From Pseudoalteromonas sp. XI10 (GTDB lineage Bacteria; Pseudomonadota; Gammaproteobacteria; Enterobacterales; Alteromonadaceae), in NCBI RefSeq assembly GCF_001469895.1, contig NZ_LOPY01000050.1:62001-126000 (forward strand): a stretch of DNA of 64,000 bases, written 5' to 3'. Positions within the stretch are counted from its first letter, which is position 1, and the number at the start of each line of letters is the position of its first letter. Positions 1 through 8,379 of the stretch are shown in pieces. The position numbers and the translations under genes were made by a program. The notes beneath the pieces were generated by a model. The model was not told the origin of the DNA and searched no databases. It was given only the letters and a program-made list of their open reading frames with translations.

Positions 1-5
1 ATATC

Positions 6-317
6 ATGAGTGGTAAAGAACAAGTATATGTAAACGACGAATTAGTAAGTGAAAAGCGCAGCTTCGGCTTTAAAAGTCATCATGACTTTAACTACCAAGG
101 TAATGCTTATGCAGTCAAATTCGAGATGAAAAATATACTCACAGGCAAGCTTGAATGTTCGTTTTATAAAGCTGACAAATTAGTTAAACAGAGCACACAA
201 ACCTCACTTACTGATAATCCAAAACAAGTGGCTTTGGTTACCTTAGGCTGTTTTATTGGTGGCGCAATATCGGGTTATGCAGTCGTTACTTTTATTGAAC
301 CATTTCTTGGGAAGTAA
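6..317 (+). CDS. small protein with C-terminal membrane helix, hypothetical
   Basis: This 103-residue protein has a polar N-terminal two thirds rich in Lys, Tyr and Asp and one hydrophobic segment at about residues 74-97, followed by a short tail. It is therefore probably a single-pass, C-terminally anchored inner-membrane protein. I do not recognise the family. Only five bases lie upstream of the ATG and no in-frame stop is visible before it, so the gene could begin outside the window. It ends three bases before the XRE gene, and a third small membrane gene follows, so the three look like one operon. A role together with the membrane-linked regulator is an inference from context only. Confidence 0.6.
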   Translation: MSGKEQVYVNDELVSEKRSFGFKSHHDFNYQGNAYAVKFEMKNILTGKLECSFYKADKLVKQSTQTSLTDNPKQVALVTLGCFIGGAISGYAVVTFIEPFLGK

Positions 318-320
318 GTA

Positions 321-638
321 ATGCAACTGAACCCTAATACAATAAAAGCACTTAGACTTAAATTCGATTGGACGCAGCAGCAATTGGCCGATGCCTGTGA
401 TGTAAGCCTACGTACCATTCAACGAGTTGAAAAAGAAGGTGCGGCATCAAAAGAAACCACCATGAGCCTATGCGCAGTTTTTGAAGTGCGCCAAGGTGAA
501 CTTATTAAGCTCGATGACGAAGTATCTGAACAAAGCACAACACATGCAGTGAGTAAGCAAAATCTCGCTGCAATCGTAGCGGCTTCTTCGTTTGTAAGTT
601 TTGCCCTTGGTATGGCAACGGTATTTGCTATTTTTTAG
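321..638 (+). CDS. XRE-family HTH regulator with C-terminal membrane helix
   Basis: The protein has 105 residues. Residues about 5-60 form a lambda-repressor-like helix-turn-helix (QQQLADACDVSLRTIQRVEK is the recognisable core). Residues about 82-105 are a hydrophobic helix, so the DNA-binding domain may be tethered to the inner membrane. It starts three bases after the previous stop, with GGGAAG just upstream. A 31-residue single-helix protein begins nine bases after its end. Small membrane-tethered XRE proteins encoded with small membrane partners often act as local regulators, but the target here is unknown. The HTH assignment is secure; membrane anchoring is inferred from hydrophobicity. 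Confidence 0.8.
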   Translation: MQLNPNTIKALRLKFDWTQQQLADACDVSLRTIQRVEKEGAASKETTMSLCAVFEVRQGELIKLDDEVSEQSTTHAVSKQNLAAIVAASSFVSFALGMATVFAIF

Positions 639-647
639 GAGTGATAG

Positions 648-743
648 ATGACCAAAGAACAACGCGGCTACGCCACACTTATCGGCTTTGTAATAGCAAC
701 CATGCTATTTGCGCTAGCAGTTAAAATTGGCGCAATGCTTTAG
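648..743 (+). CDS. 31-residue single-helix membrane microprotein
   Basis: A short ORF encodes 31 residues: a charged start (MTKEQRGY) followed by an almost unbroken hydrophobic helix ending IGAML. A good Shine-Dalgarno sequence, AGGAG at 637-641, sits six bases before the ATG and overlaps the stop codon of the XRE gene, suggesting translational coupling. All three genes of this operon encode a transmembrane helix. The size and the strong ribosome binding site argue that it is real, but no family is recognised. Confidence 0.55.
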   Translation: MTKEQRGYATLIGFVIATMLFALAVKIGAML

Positions 744-770
744 CATTTCTAAGCATATAAATAAAATATA

Positions 771-812
771 ACTGTCAGAACTGAGCGTTAAGCTAGGTGC
801 TGGCAGTTTTTT
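771..812 (+). terminator. intrinsic terminator of the XRE operon
   Basis: ACTGTCAG (771-778) pairs with CTGGCAGT (800-807), with one G-T wobble, and is followed by a run of six T residues (807-812). It lies 28 bases after the microprotein stop codon. The 3' arm overlaps a second, perfect inverted repeat (794-802 with 818-826); see findings. Confidence 0.55.
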
Positions 813-968
813 CATATCAGCACCTACAAATACCTGTAGATATCTACTTTCAAATAGCCAAGCTATAAGTAAAAGACAACACCTTATTAATTGTTTTTTA
901 TATAAACCACGGTGAAAACCCAGCATTTATTGCTAATCTTAAAAAAGTGACAATGGCTAGGAACTAAT

Positions 969-1910
969 GTGGTTGAATCAAAAGAGTTTCTAAAATCAAT
1001 ACTCGATACGATCTCTGAACATATTGTGGTGATTAATGACTCGGGTGATATCAAGTTTGTAAATCGTAGTTGACAGACATTTGGCGATGAGAATAATTGC
1101 CAGTGTAACACTCAATGGGAAGATCAAAACTACCTTGCTATTTGCAAGTCAGCTGCTGCCAATGGCGATGAATTTGGTGCAAAAGCCTACACCGGAATAA
1201 ACCAAGTTATTAAGAAACAACTCTCCGAGTTTTACCTCGAGTACCCTTGCCACAGTGATACCAAAAACCGCTGGTTTATGATGCGCGCAGTGCCTTTAAA
1301 ACTTGGCACAGCAGGTTATGTTGTGATCAGCCACTTGAATATTACCGAACGTAAAATCGCCGAGCAGCAAGTACGAGAACTTGCTCGTATCGATGGTCTC
1401 ACACAAATAGCTAACCGACGTCATTTTGACGATTTTTATGAGCAAGAGTGGAGTCGCTGTGCACGTTTAAAGCACCCCTTGTCGTTAGCCATGATCGACC
1501 TTGATAACTTTAAGTCTCTTAATGACAACTTTGGTCATCTGGTGGGTGATATTTGCTTAAAAGAAGTGGCAAAACTATTACCAGATTATACTCGCAGACC
1601 TGGTGACTTGTGCGCTAGATACGGCGGTGAAGAATTTGTACTGGTACTAGGTAACACCCAAAACCATCAAGCACAAAAACTCGTGACGCGTTTTATGGCA
1701 GCGCTAAATACGCTTCAATTACCAGAGCTTGCCGGTCATCCCTTGACGGTTAGTATTGGTTTAGCAACTATTTACCCAAATAGCAGTGATGATGCCATGT
1801 TACTCATTGAAATGGCTGATAGTGCGCTTTATCAAGCAAAAGAAGCTGGCCGAAATCAGCTTGTGGTTGCTGATAACATCGAGCCATTAAACATAGAAAA
1901 ATGCCCCTGA
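969..1910 (+). pseudogene. PAS-GGDEF diguanylate cyclase interrupted by an in-frame TGA
   Basis: The reading frame begins with GTG at 969, six bases after AGGA (959-962), and runs to the TGA at 1908-1910. One in-frame TGA lies at 1071-1073, after VNRS. Related PAS-GGDEF proteins usually have Trp there, so TGG to TGA is the simplest explanation. After the stop the frame stays open and family-like (FYLEYPCHS, RWFMMRAVPLK, NITERK), so there is no frameshift. The GGDEF domain is intact: GGEEF active site, an RxxD inhibitory site (RPGD) five residues before it, and DGLTQIANRRHF at its start. An internal ATG at 1278 could yield a 210-residue product with part of the PAS domain and the whole cyclase domain. 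The gene is either a recent nonsense allele or makes only a truncated cyclase. Confidence 0.8.
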
Positions 1911-1922
1911 TTAGGGGCATTG
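1897..1922 (-). terminator. intrinsic terminator of the M16 peptidase gene
   Basis: ATGCCCCT (1901-1908) and AGGGGCAT (1913-1920) form a perfect 8-bp stem with a four-base loop. Read on the minus strand, the stem is followed by TTTTTC, so it serves the M16 gene ending at 1946. It overlaps the stop codon of the convergent GGDEF gene. Confidence 0.75.
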
Positions 1923-1945
1923 ATTAGAGCCTGTTTATTCAGTTA

Positions 1946-4831
1946 TTACTGAAATACTTTTTCGACATCAAGTACTGAAATGTTTTTCGCTGGTATTGCA
2001 AGCTTATAGTCTGCAATCACTTTATCTTCAGCAACAAGTGCTGCTGGTTTTTCAGCGTTATACACCATTGGTGATGTTTGCTCTGAAGCTAGGCGCTTTT
2101 GCATGTCTTTGCCATCACCTGTAATAAACACATAGTGAATATTCTCTGTTTGCAGGTTATCGCGAATAACACGGTTAACATCATCAAGGGTTAGCTTTTC
2201 AAGCTTGCCGCGCACATAGTCAACAAAGCTCTCAGTGTTATAGAACTCACTATCAAGTGCGTAACCTAACTGGCGATCTTGGCTTGCAACCATTTGTGGC
2301 ACAAAGTTAATTAAGAAGTTACGAGTCGCTTCAAAATCTTCTTTGCTGATGCCATTTTTAATTAGCTTATCAAGCTCAAATAATGCCGTACGCGTTGCAA
2401 AGTGCGCATCGTTATTAGAACGAAGCGGACGTAACCACACTTGGAAAATTTGCTCTGAACGACCTAAGTTAGCATCAGGTTTAGTTTGGAACATACCGCG
2501 TGGGAAGTACTCAATGTATGCATAGTCACCATAGTTCATACCACGGGTTTGACGAATACGCTGATACAAGAAGCTGTTTGAGCTGCGGTGTTCGCCAAAG
2601 TAAGAACGCACTAACCAAAGCGCTGTCCAGTCATCGCTACTACGAATTGTATCGATTGGGAAACCAAATGACACAGCGGTAGATTGCGCTGATTTTTCAA
2701 CAATCGTTGCATGATGACCTTTAAGTTCAGGCGCATCAGGGATCGTTAAGCGGCTTTCTTTACCTTGTGGAAGCGATGTTAAATCTTTTAGCATAGTCGA
2801 TTTAACATCACTCGGAATCGCACCAATTAGACCCACTGTTAACTTAGATTGAGTAAACTGGTTAGCATAAAACGCTTTTACATCGTCAAGTGTCAGTGCT
2901 TCAAGGTCTGATAAATCACCATAGTTATAGCTTTCGTATGGATGACCTTTATAAAGCTGATGATAAAGCACTTCTTTACCTAGCTCTTCGTCATTTGACG
3001 CTTTCAGACCTGCTTTAATGCTATCAATAAGCTCTTTTTTCAGACGCTTGAAATCATCTTCTCTAAAGCCAGGGTTTAACAACTGGTCGCTAACAAGTGC
3101 ATACCACTGCGCGGCATTGTCTTTATGTACACGGCCGCGTAGTGAAATCATCTCTTTATCGATTTGATAGCCAAAACTTCCCGCTAGTGGATATAACGCT
3201 TTTTGAATATCTTTGTAGCTCATAGTTTCTGAGCCACCTTGTGCTAGCATCGCTGCAGTGAGTGCTGCTAAACCTTTTTTACCATGTGGATCAGCCGCTG
3301 CGCCGGTATTAAATAACCAGTTAACATCAACCAGTGGTGAGCTATTGGTTTTATCAAGTACTTTAAAGTGACGCTCTGTTGGGGCTTGCTCAATACTGGC
3401 AACCAAAGCATTTAAATCAACTTCTTGCTCAAAACCAGCCACTTTATCAAGCGCCGACATTGTCACCGTAGTACGGCTCGGATCAACAAAGTACTTGTTT
3501 GCTACCGCTTTGATATCCTCAGGAGTGATGCTATCAGCAGTGGCATAAAGTTGGTTAATCACTTCAGGGTCACGCTCAAAGTGCATGTAGCGTGCAAGTG
3601 TTGAAGCGATTGACTGCGATGAATCAAGACCATTTATAAAGCTATACTTTAAGTTAGATTTTAAATCAGCTAACTTTTGTGCATCTACTAACTCAGTACG
3701 CGCTTGTGCATAGGTACGGTTAATCGCATCACGGGCTTTCGCAAGGTCCGCTTCGTTTTCGACTTTTACAAAAACATGCAGTAAACCCGGATCTTTAGTA
3801 TCTGGGTTATAGGTAAACATTTGGCTGGCAATTTGTTTATCAACAACAAGCTCTTGATAAAGTGCCGAGTTGTTAGAGAAATACAGCTGTGAGATCAAAT
3901 CAAGAGCGGCACGGTCTTTTTGAGTAGGATCCCATGCAGTGCCTTTGTATGACACAAGCAACCAGTGGCCTGGTAAACCATCATTTTTTTCATGTACATA
4001 TTTTGCGGCTTGTTGCTTTGGTTCAACAGGAATATCTGCTTGGTAATCACCTTTTTTCCAATTACCCCAATGCTTTTTCACCATTGCCATGGTCTCTTGT
4101 GGATCAACATCACCAACAATGACTAAAGATACGTACTCGGGCTTATAAAATTTAGCGAAAAACTCTTTACCATAGGCCATCTGATCAGGCATAGCTTCAA
4201 TGTCTTCGAAAAAGCCCATGGTGGTGTGCTTATAGGTATGCTTTTCGAATGCTTCGTTACGAACCGCAGAAAGTAACTTACGAATTGGGCTAGCATTATT
4301 CTTTAAATACTCACCTTTTACAGTCAGCGCTTCGGTGCGGAACTGCTCTTCGCTGTAAGTCAGGTTTTGGAAAATATCAGCTTCAATTTCGAGTACTTTA
4401 TCTAAGTGCTCTTTTGAGAAGTTTAAGTGATAGTTAGTGTAATCGTTGGTCGTATACGCGCGATTATCAACACCCGAGTTTTTTAAAATATCTGAATACA
4501 CATCTTGTGGGAATTTTTCAGAGCCTTTAAACATCATATGCTCAAAGAAGTGTGCAAAACCGGTTTTACCTGCTTCAACCTCATTACGTGAACCAACCGA
4601 TACTGGAATTTGCAGTGACACAACATCTGGGTAATCTGTTTTAACTACCATCACGCGAAGGCCATTCTCAAGCTCTTCTAATAGGTAATCTTGGCTAAAT
4701 ACACGGTTATCATCTTGGCTTACTTGCTGCTCAATTTCGACTTCTTTAACCACAGTTGACTGTGAGTTACTTGCGCAGCCACTCAGCGCCAGTGTTACAG
4801 CAACACTGGTTGCTAATAATCTAAATTTCAT
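1946..4831 (-). CDS. M16 (insulinase/pitrilysin) family zinc peptidase, lipoprotein
   Basis: The 961-residue protein has a lipoprotein signal peptide with lipobox LSGC (Cys19), so it is predicted to be membrane-anchored in the periplasm. The first M16 domain carries the inverted zinc motif HFFEH at residues 94-98, with the distal glutamate probably Glu174 in VKGEY. A second, catalytically inactive M16 half follows from about residue 490 (VNWLFNTGAAADP). The two-domain length fits bacterial clam-shell M16 peptidases that degrade periplasmic peptides. The gene is alone on this strand and ends in its own terminator. Family assignment is firm; the substrate is unknown. Confidence 0.93.
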   Translation of the reverse strand: MKFRLLATSVAVTLALSGCASNSQSTVVKEVEIEQQVSQDDNRVFSQDYLLEELENGLRVMVVKTDYPDVVSLQIPVSVGSRNEVEAGKTGFAHFFEHMMFKGSEKFPQDVYSDILKNSGVDNRAYTTNDYTNYHLNFSKEHLDKVLEIEADIFQNLTYSEEQFRTEALTVKGEYLKNNASPIRKLLSAVRNEAFEKHTYKHTTMGFFEDIEAMPDQMAYGKEFFAKFYKPEYVSLVIVGDVDPQETMAMVKKHWGNWKKGDYQADIPVEPKQQAAKYVHEKNDGLPGHWLLVSYKGTAWDPTQKDRAALDLISQLYFSNNSALYQELVVDKQIASQMFTYNPDTKDPGLLHVFVKVENEADLAKARDAINRTYAQARTELVDAQKLADLKSNLKYSFINGLDSSQSIASTLARYMHFERDPEVINQLYATADSITPEDIKAVANKYFVDPSRTTVTMSALDKVAGFEQEVDLNALVASIEQAPTERHFKVLDKTNSSPLVDVNWLFNTGAAADPHGKKGLAALTAAMLAQGGSETMSYKDIQKALYPLAGSFGYQIDKEMISLRGRVHKDNAAQWYALVSDQLLNPGFREDDFKRLKKELIDSIKAGLKASNDEELGKEVLYHQLYKGHPYESYNYGDLSDLEALTLDDVKAFYANQFTQSKLTVGLIGAIPSDVKSTMLKDLTSLPQGKESRLTIPDAPELKGHHATIVEKSAQSTAVSFGFPIDTIRSSDDWTALWLVRSYFGEHRSSNSFLYQRIRQTRGMNYGDYAYIEYFPRGMFQTKPDANLGRSEQIFQVWLRPLRSNNDAHFATRTALFELDKLIKNGISKEDFEATRNFLINFVPQMVASQDRQLGYALDSEFYNTESFVDYVRGKLEKLTLDDVNRVIRDNLQTENIHYVFITGDGKDMQKRLASEQTSPMVYNAEKPAALVAEDKVIADYKLAIPAKNISVLDVEKVFQ

Positions 4832-5008
4832 AATGTTCCCTTGTTAGTTATTTTTCTCATAATCATTGCTGCTTGATTATGCATCAAAGCGCCAGAAAAT
4901 ATGAGGGTCAGAGCAATAATTTATGTAAACAGGTGTGTCAATTTTGCGAAACGCTCAGCTTTAAACTTGAGTAAAATTCATAGTCATTGAAAAACTTTCA
5001 AGAAAAAA

Positions 5009-5032
5009 ATCTATCTAGACGTCTAAATGGCT
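5009..5032 (+). promoter_or_regulatory. MetJ operator (tandem met boxes)
   Basis: A perfect met box, AGACGTCT, lies at 5017-5024 inside the palindrome TAGACGTCTA. It is flanked in register by weaker 8-mers, ATCTATCT (5009-5016, 4 of 8 matches) and AAATGGCT (5025-5032, 5 of 8). A likely -10 element, TATATT, follows at 5035-5040, so a bound repressor would cover the promoter. In enterobacteria MetJ with S-adenosylmethionine binds tandem 8-bp boxes of this consensus. The operator lies about 45 bp before the MetF-like gene. Confidence 0.75.
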
Positions 5033-5078
5033 GCTATATTGTTTGTCATAAACATTAGCACGAGCTGGAATGAGGATT

Positions 5079-6035
5079 ATGGCTTTATCATTACAAGAGA
5101 AAATTGAAGACACCAATCAAGGCGTCTACCTAATTGGTACCACACCGCCAAAGTCAGGTACTGATAAAGCACAACTTGAAACCATTGCCCAAAAGCTACT
5201 TGGTCGTTTACACGAAATTGAATACGATGGTGTAATCATCTACGACATTCAAGATGAGAGTAGCCGTATTGCAAAGCCGCGTCCTTTTCCGTTTAAAGAA
5301 ACTGTAGACCCTCGTGAATACAGTCAATTACTTCGTAGCTTGTCGCAACTTGATGTGATCACATATAAGAGCGTAGCTCAGCGTGGTGAAGCAGAATTTA
5401 CCGAGTGGTTAAACGAAACACGTAACGACTTTGAACTAAAAAACTTAGTGTTGGTGGGTAGTCCATCATCTCATGGCGACATCAAATTAAGCCTACCTGA
5501 TGCATATAAAACGCTGGCAAAGCAGAACAGTGATGTATTTTTAGGTGGTGTTACTATTGCCGAGCGTCATGCCAGCAAACGCAATGAACATGAGCGTTTA
5601 GTTGAAAAAACAGCACAAGGTTGTAAGTTTTTCATCTCACAAGCCGTTTACAATGCCCAAGCAACGATTGATTTGATCACCAGCTATGCGCGTAGCTGTA
5701 AAGCACAAGGCACAGCACCAAAACGCATTATTCTGACGTTTACCCCTTGTGGTGGTGAAAAAACCTTAGAATTTATGGAATGGTTAGGTATCTCAGTACC
5801 AGAAGCAACTAAGTACCGTATGTTAGATTCGGCAAATACATTGAGTGAATCAGTGCGTATTTGCCGTGAGAACCTCGACTTAATTTTACAAAGCTGCGCA
5901 CATTTAGATGTACCGCTAGGTTTAAATATTGAGAGCTTAACCAACCGTAAAGAAGAAATTGATGCATCAATTAACCTTTACCGTTTACTTAAAGCAACCA
6001 TGGAATTAAACCTAGCTGAGAAGCAAATAGCTTAA
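5079..6035 (+). CDS. MetF-superfamily (methylenetetrahydrofolate reductase-like) TIM-barrel protein
   Basis: The sequence resembles methylenetetrahydrofolate reductases over most of its length: TTPPKSG near the N-terminus, GGVTIAERHASKRNEHERL in the middle, then KFFISQAVYN, matching the GxNxxITQxFFD region of MetF. However, the glutamate of the MetF FEFFPP motif is absent (the sequence reads LIGTTPPK) and the LRGD loop reads VGSPSSHGD, so classical reductase activity is doubtful. I chose the ATG at 5079 because TGAGG lies just before it; an in-frame ATG at 5070 would add three residues. A perfect met box upstream implies repression by methionine/SAM. It ends overlapping the convergent GGDEF gene by four bases. 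A role in methionine or one-carbon metabolism is inferred. Confidence 0.75.
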   Translation: MALSLQEKIEDTNQGVYLIGTTPPKSGTDKAQLETIAQKLLGRLHEIEYDGVIIYDIQDESSRIAKPRPFPFKETVDPREYSQLLRSLSQLDVITYKSVAQRGEAEFTEWLNETRNDFELKNLVLVGSPSSHGDIKLSLPDAYKTLAKQNSDVFLGGVTIAERHASKRNEHERLVEKTAQGCKFFISQAVYNAQATIDLITSYARSCKAQGTAPKRIILTFTPCGGEKTLEFMEWLGISVPEATKYRMLDSANTLSESVRICRENLDLILQSCAHLDVPLGLNIESLTNRKEEIDASINLYRLLKATMELNLAEKQIA

Positions 6036-7000
6036 CGTGCTGCCTTAGAGGCTTGCTTTTTCTCATACATGTCTTCATCTGCTCGTTTTAATAGCTCAGC
6101 AAAGTTTTCTTTTGGTTGAGCTATTCCCCCTGAACCAATACTTAAGCTCGTAACAGGAATGCCCCGCTTCTCTAAATTCACTTGGAAAGTGGTGTTTAGC
6201 TTATCAGCGATGCTGTCTATGCAATCACCGGGCTTAACTTGCAATAACGCAATAAACTCATCGCCCCCTAAGCGGCCGATAATATCGGTTTCTCGTAGGC
6301 ATTCTTTCATGGTGTCAGCTAAACAAATCAGCGCGAGATCGCCCACTTCATGGCCATACGTATCATTGAGTGGCTTAAAGCTGTTTATATCGATAAATAG
6401 ACAACTAATATCAAAACCAAGTCGTTTCGATATATTTAATTTATGTTGGCAAAGTAGGTCTATTGCACGGCGGTTATAAATATTGGTCAGTGAATCAAGC
6501 ATGGCAATTTCACGCATCTGCGTAAAGTTATCTAACAGTGCAAGGTCATCTTCGACCATATCGCGAAGCTGCTCTATTAGTTCTAAAAAGCTCTGTTGAT
6601 AATGGGTTTGTTTAAAGTCCATAACACAAAAGGTGCCAAACGGATCACCACTTGGCCAACTAATTGGCACCCCAAGATAAGACTCAAAACCATCTTTTAC
6701 CAGAGGGCTATCATCCCATTGACTGTCTTGGCTGGCGTGATCAACATAAAGCGGTGCCATGTCACGCAGTACTTTTTTGCAGAAGATATTATCGTCGGCG
6801 CTTAATTCAGCCCCGGCATCATAGGGATTTTCTTGTTGCTCACTGGAGACGATAATACGATAGACATCATCTGTTTTATGAACGATGAAGCCTGCGGGAG
6901 CAGAAAACAACTCGGTCATGAGATCAATTGTTTTCTGCCACTTTTCTAAGGAGAACTGTTTATCAGCGCGGCGGAACGTCCATTTATTCTCTTCTAACAT
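6032..7000 (-). CDS. GAF-GGDEF diguanylate cyclase
   Basis: The 322-residue protein has an N-terminal GAF-like sensor (about residues 15-160, with a LGVPISWPSGDPFGTFCVMD core) and a C-terminal GGDEF domain. The active site is an intact GGDEF in IIGRLGGDEFIAL. An RxxD product-inhibition site (RETD) lies five residues before it, so it is predicted to make cyclic di-GMP with feedback control. There is no signal peptide or membrane helix, so it is cytoplasmic. It is convergent with the MetF-like gene. The GAF ligand cannot be read from the sequence. Confidence 0.9.
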   Translation of the reverse strand: MLEENKWTFRRADKQFSLEKWQKTIDLMTELFSAPAGFIVHKTDDVYRIIVSSEQQENPYDAGAELSADDNIFCKKVLRDMAPLYVDHASQDSQWDDSPLVKDGFESYLGVPISWPSGDPFGTFCVMDFKQTHYQQSFLELIEQLRDMVEDDLALLDNFTQMREIAMLDSLTNIYNRRAIDLLCQHKLNISKRLGFDISCLFIDINSFKPLNDTYGHEVGDLALICLADTMKECLRETDIIGRLGGDEFIALLQVKPGDCIDSIADKLNTTFQVNLEKRGIPVTSLSIGSGGIAQPKENFAELLKRADEDMYEKKQASKAAR

Positions 7001-7048
7001 ACTAAACTCTCAACTTTAGCCGGAGGATAGTATAAATATATGCCAGAT

Positions 7049-8284
7049 TTAGGAACGTCTCCTACTTTTTTGCCCTAAAATACGTTTTTTATCACGAGAG
7101 CGGCGTGCCTTATTAGTATTTTTACGAACTTGCTTTGGCTCTTTGGTTAAATCAGGCTCATACCCTGGTAACCACTGCGGCGTGAGTCTCGTGTCGAGTA
7201 AGATATCTATTTCGTCCAATAGCCACTGCTCGTCGATGCTAACCAGCGACATCGCCATCCCTTTCTCACCAGCACGCCCTGTTCGACCAATACGGTGTAC
7301 GTAGTCCTCAGCCACATAAGGCAACTCATAGTTAATCACATACTTGAGTGAGGCAATATCAAGACCACGCGCAGCAACATCTGTCGCAACCAGTACTCTT
7401 GTCGCGCCTGATTTAAAATTTTGCAGTGCTTTATCACGCGCACCTTGGCTTTTATCGCCATGAATAGATTCGGTTTTTAAGCCGTCTTTACACATTTCTT
7501 TAGCAAGCACATCGGCGGTTTGTTTAGTACGAGTGAATATAAGTACTTGCTGCCAATTTTTCATGCCAATCATGTGTGATACCAGCTCGCGTTTACGGTC
7601 TTCATCAACCGCATAAACTAGCTGCTCAACTTCAACCGCTGCTGAGTTGCGTTTATTCACTTCAACTAATTTAGGATCATTTAATAACTGCTTACTAAGT
7701 TTAAAGATGCTGTCGTCAAATGTGGCTGAAAAAAGTAAGGTTTGGCGTTCTTTTGGCACATGGCGCAAGATACGTTTAATTTCATCAATAAAGCCCATAT
7801 CAAGCATGCGATCAGCTTCATCAAATACCAAGGCATTAATGCTGGAAAGTTTAATACTGCCTTTGATCACATGGTCAAGTAAACGCCCAGGTGTTGCCAC
7901 TACAACCTGCGCCCCTTTTATGGCTTTAATTTGTGGGCCAATACTAGCACCGCCATAAGCCAGTGCTGCTTTTATCTCCGTGTGTGCAGCATAACGCTCT
8001 ACACTTGCAAATACTTGCTGAGCGAGCTCTCGGGTCGGCGTTAAAATTAGGACTTTAACAGCATCAGGGAGTACTTCAGCTGATAACAAATTGTGCAGTA
8101 GTGGTAAAACAAACGCGGCGGTTTTGCCCGTTCCCGTTTGCGCACTGCCCATTACATCAGCACCCGCTAAAATAAGTGGGATTGTTTGCGCTTGAATTGC
8201 TGTGGGGGTGTGATAATTCTCTTCTCGCAAGGCTGTTAGCAATGCAGGGGCAAGATTTAACTCTGAAAAGGTCGCTACTGACAT
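7049..8284 (-). CDS. rhlE: DEAD-box RNA helicase RhlE
   Basis: The 411-residue protein carries the full DEAD-box set: Q motif (PTAIQAQ), Walker A (AQTGTGKT), PTRELAQQ, ATPGRLLD, DEAD (VFDEADRM), SAT (LFSATF), ARGLD and HRIGRTGR. SHMIG, NWQQVLIFTRTK and the PGYEPD segment after the helicase core are typical of RhlE. A short basic tail (KARRSRDKKRILGQKSRRRS) probably adds RNA affinity. RhlE enzymes unwind short RNA duplexes and act in ribosome maturation and RNA decay. It lies alone between a GGDEF gene and DUF3581, all on the minus strand. Confidence 0.92.
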   Translation of the reverse strand: MSVATFSELNLAPALLTALREENYHTPTAIQAQTIPLILAGADVMGSAQTGTGKTAAFVLPLLHNLLSAEVLPDAVKVLILTPTRELAQQVFASVERYAAHTEIKAALAYGGASIGPQIKAIKGAQVVVATPGRLLDHVIKGSIKLSSINALVFDEADRMLDMGFIDEIKRILRHVPKERQTLLFSATFDDSIFKLSKQLLNDPKLVEVNKRNSAAVEVEQLVYAVDEDRKRELVSHMIGMKNWQQVLIFTRTKQTADVLAKEMCKDGLKTESIHGDKSQGARDKALQNFKSGATRVLVATDVAARGLDIASLKYVINYELPYVAEDYVHRIGRTGRAGEKGMAMSLVSIDEQWLLDEIDILLDTRLTPQWLPGYEPDLTKEPKQVRKNTNKARRSRDKKRILGQKSRRRS

Positions 8285-8337
8285 AGTCTGAAGTACATTT
8301 GGCTATAAAAGCGCTATTGTACGCGGAACGCCAGCAA

Positions 8338-8362
8338 CAAAAAAGGCGCAATCAGCGCCCTT
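8338..8362 (-). terminator. intrinsic terminator of the DUF3581 gene
   Basis: GGCGC (8345-8349) pairs with GCGCC (8355-8359) around a five-base loop. On the minus strand the stem is followed by TTTTTTGTTG, just after the DUF3581 stop codon at 8380. Confidence 0.65.
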
Positions 8363-8379
8363 TGTAGCAAATGTAAAGA

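Noticed and set aside
1071..1073. TGA read as selenocysteine
   Set aside because: The position is usually Trp in relatives, the gene is not a redox enzyme and no SECIS-like hairpin follows; a nonsense mutation is simpler.
4840..4885. Fur box upstream of the M16 peptidase gene
   Set aside because: ATAATCATT matches one half of the Fur consensus, but the other half does not match.
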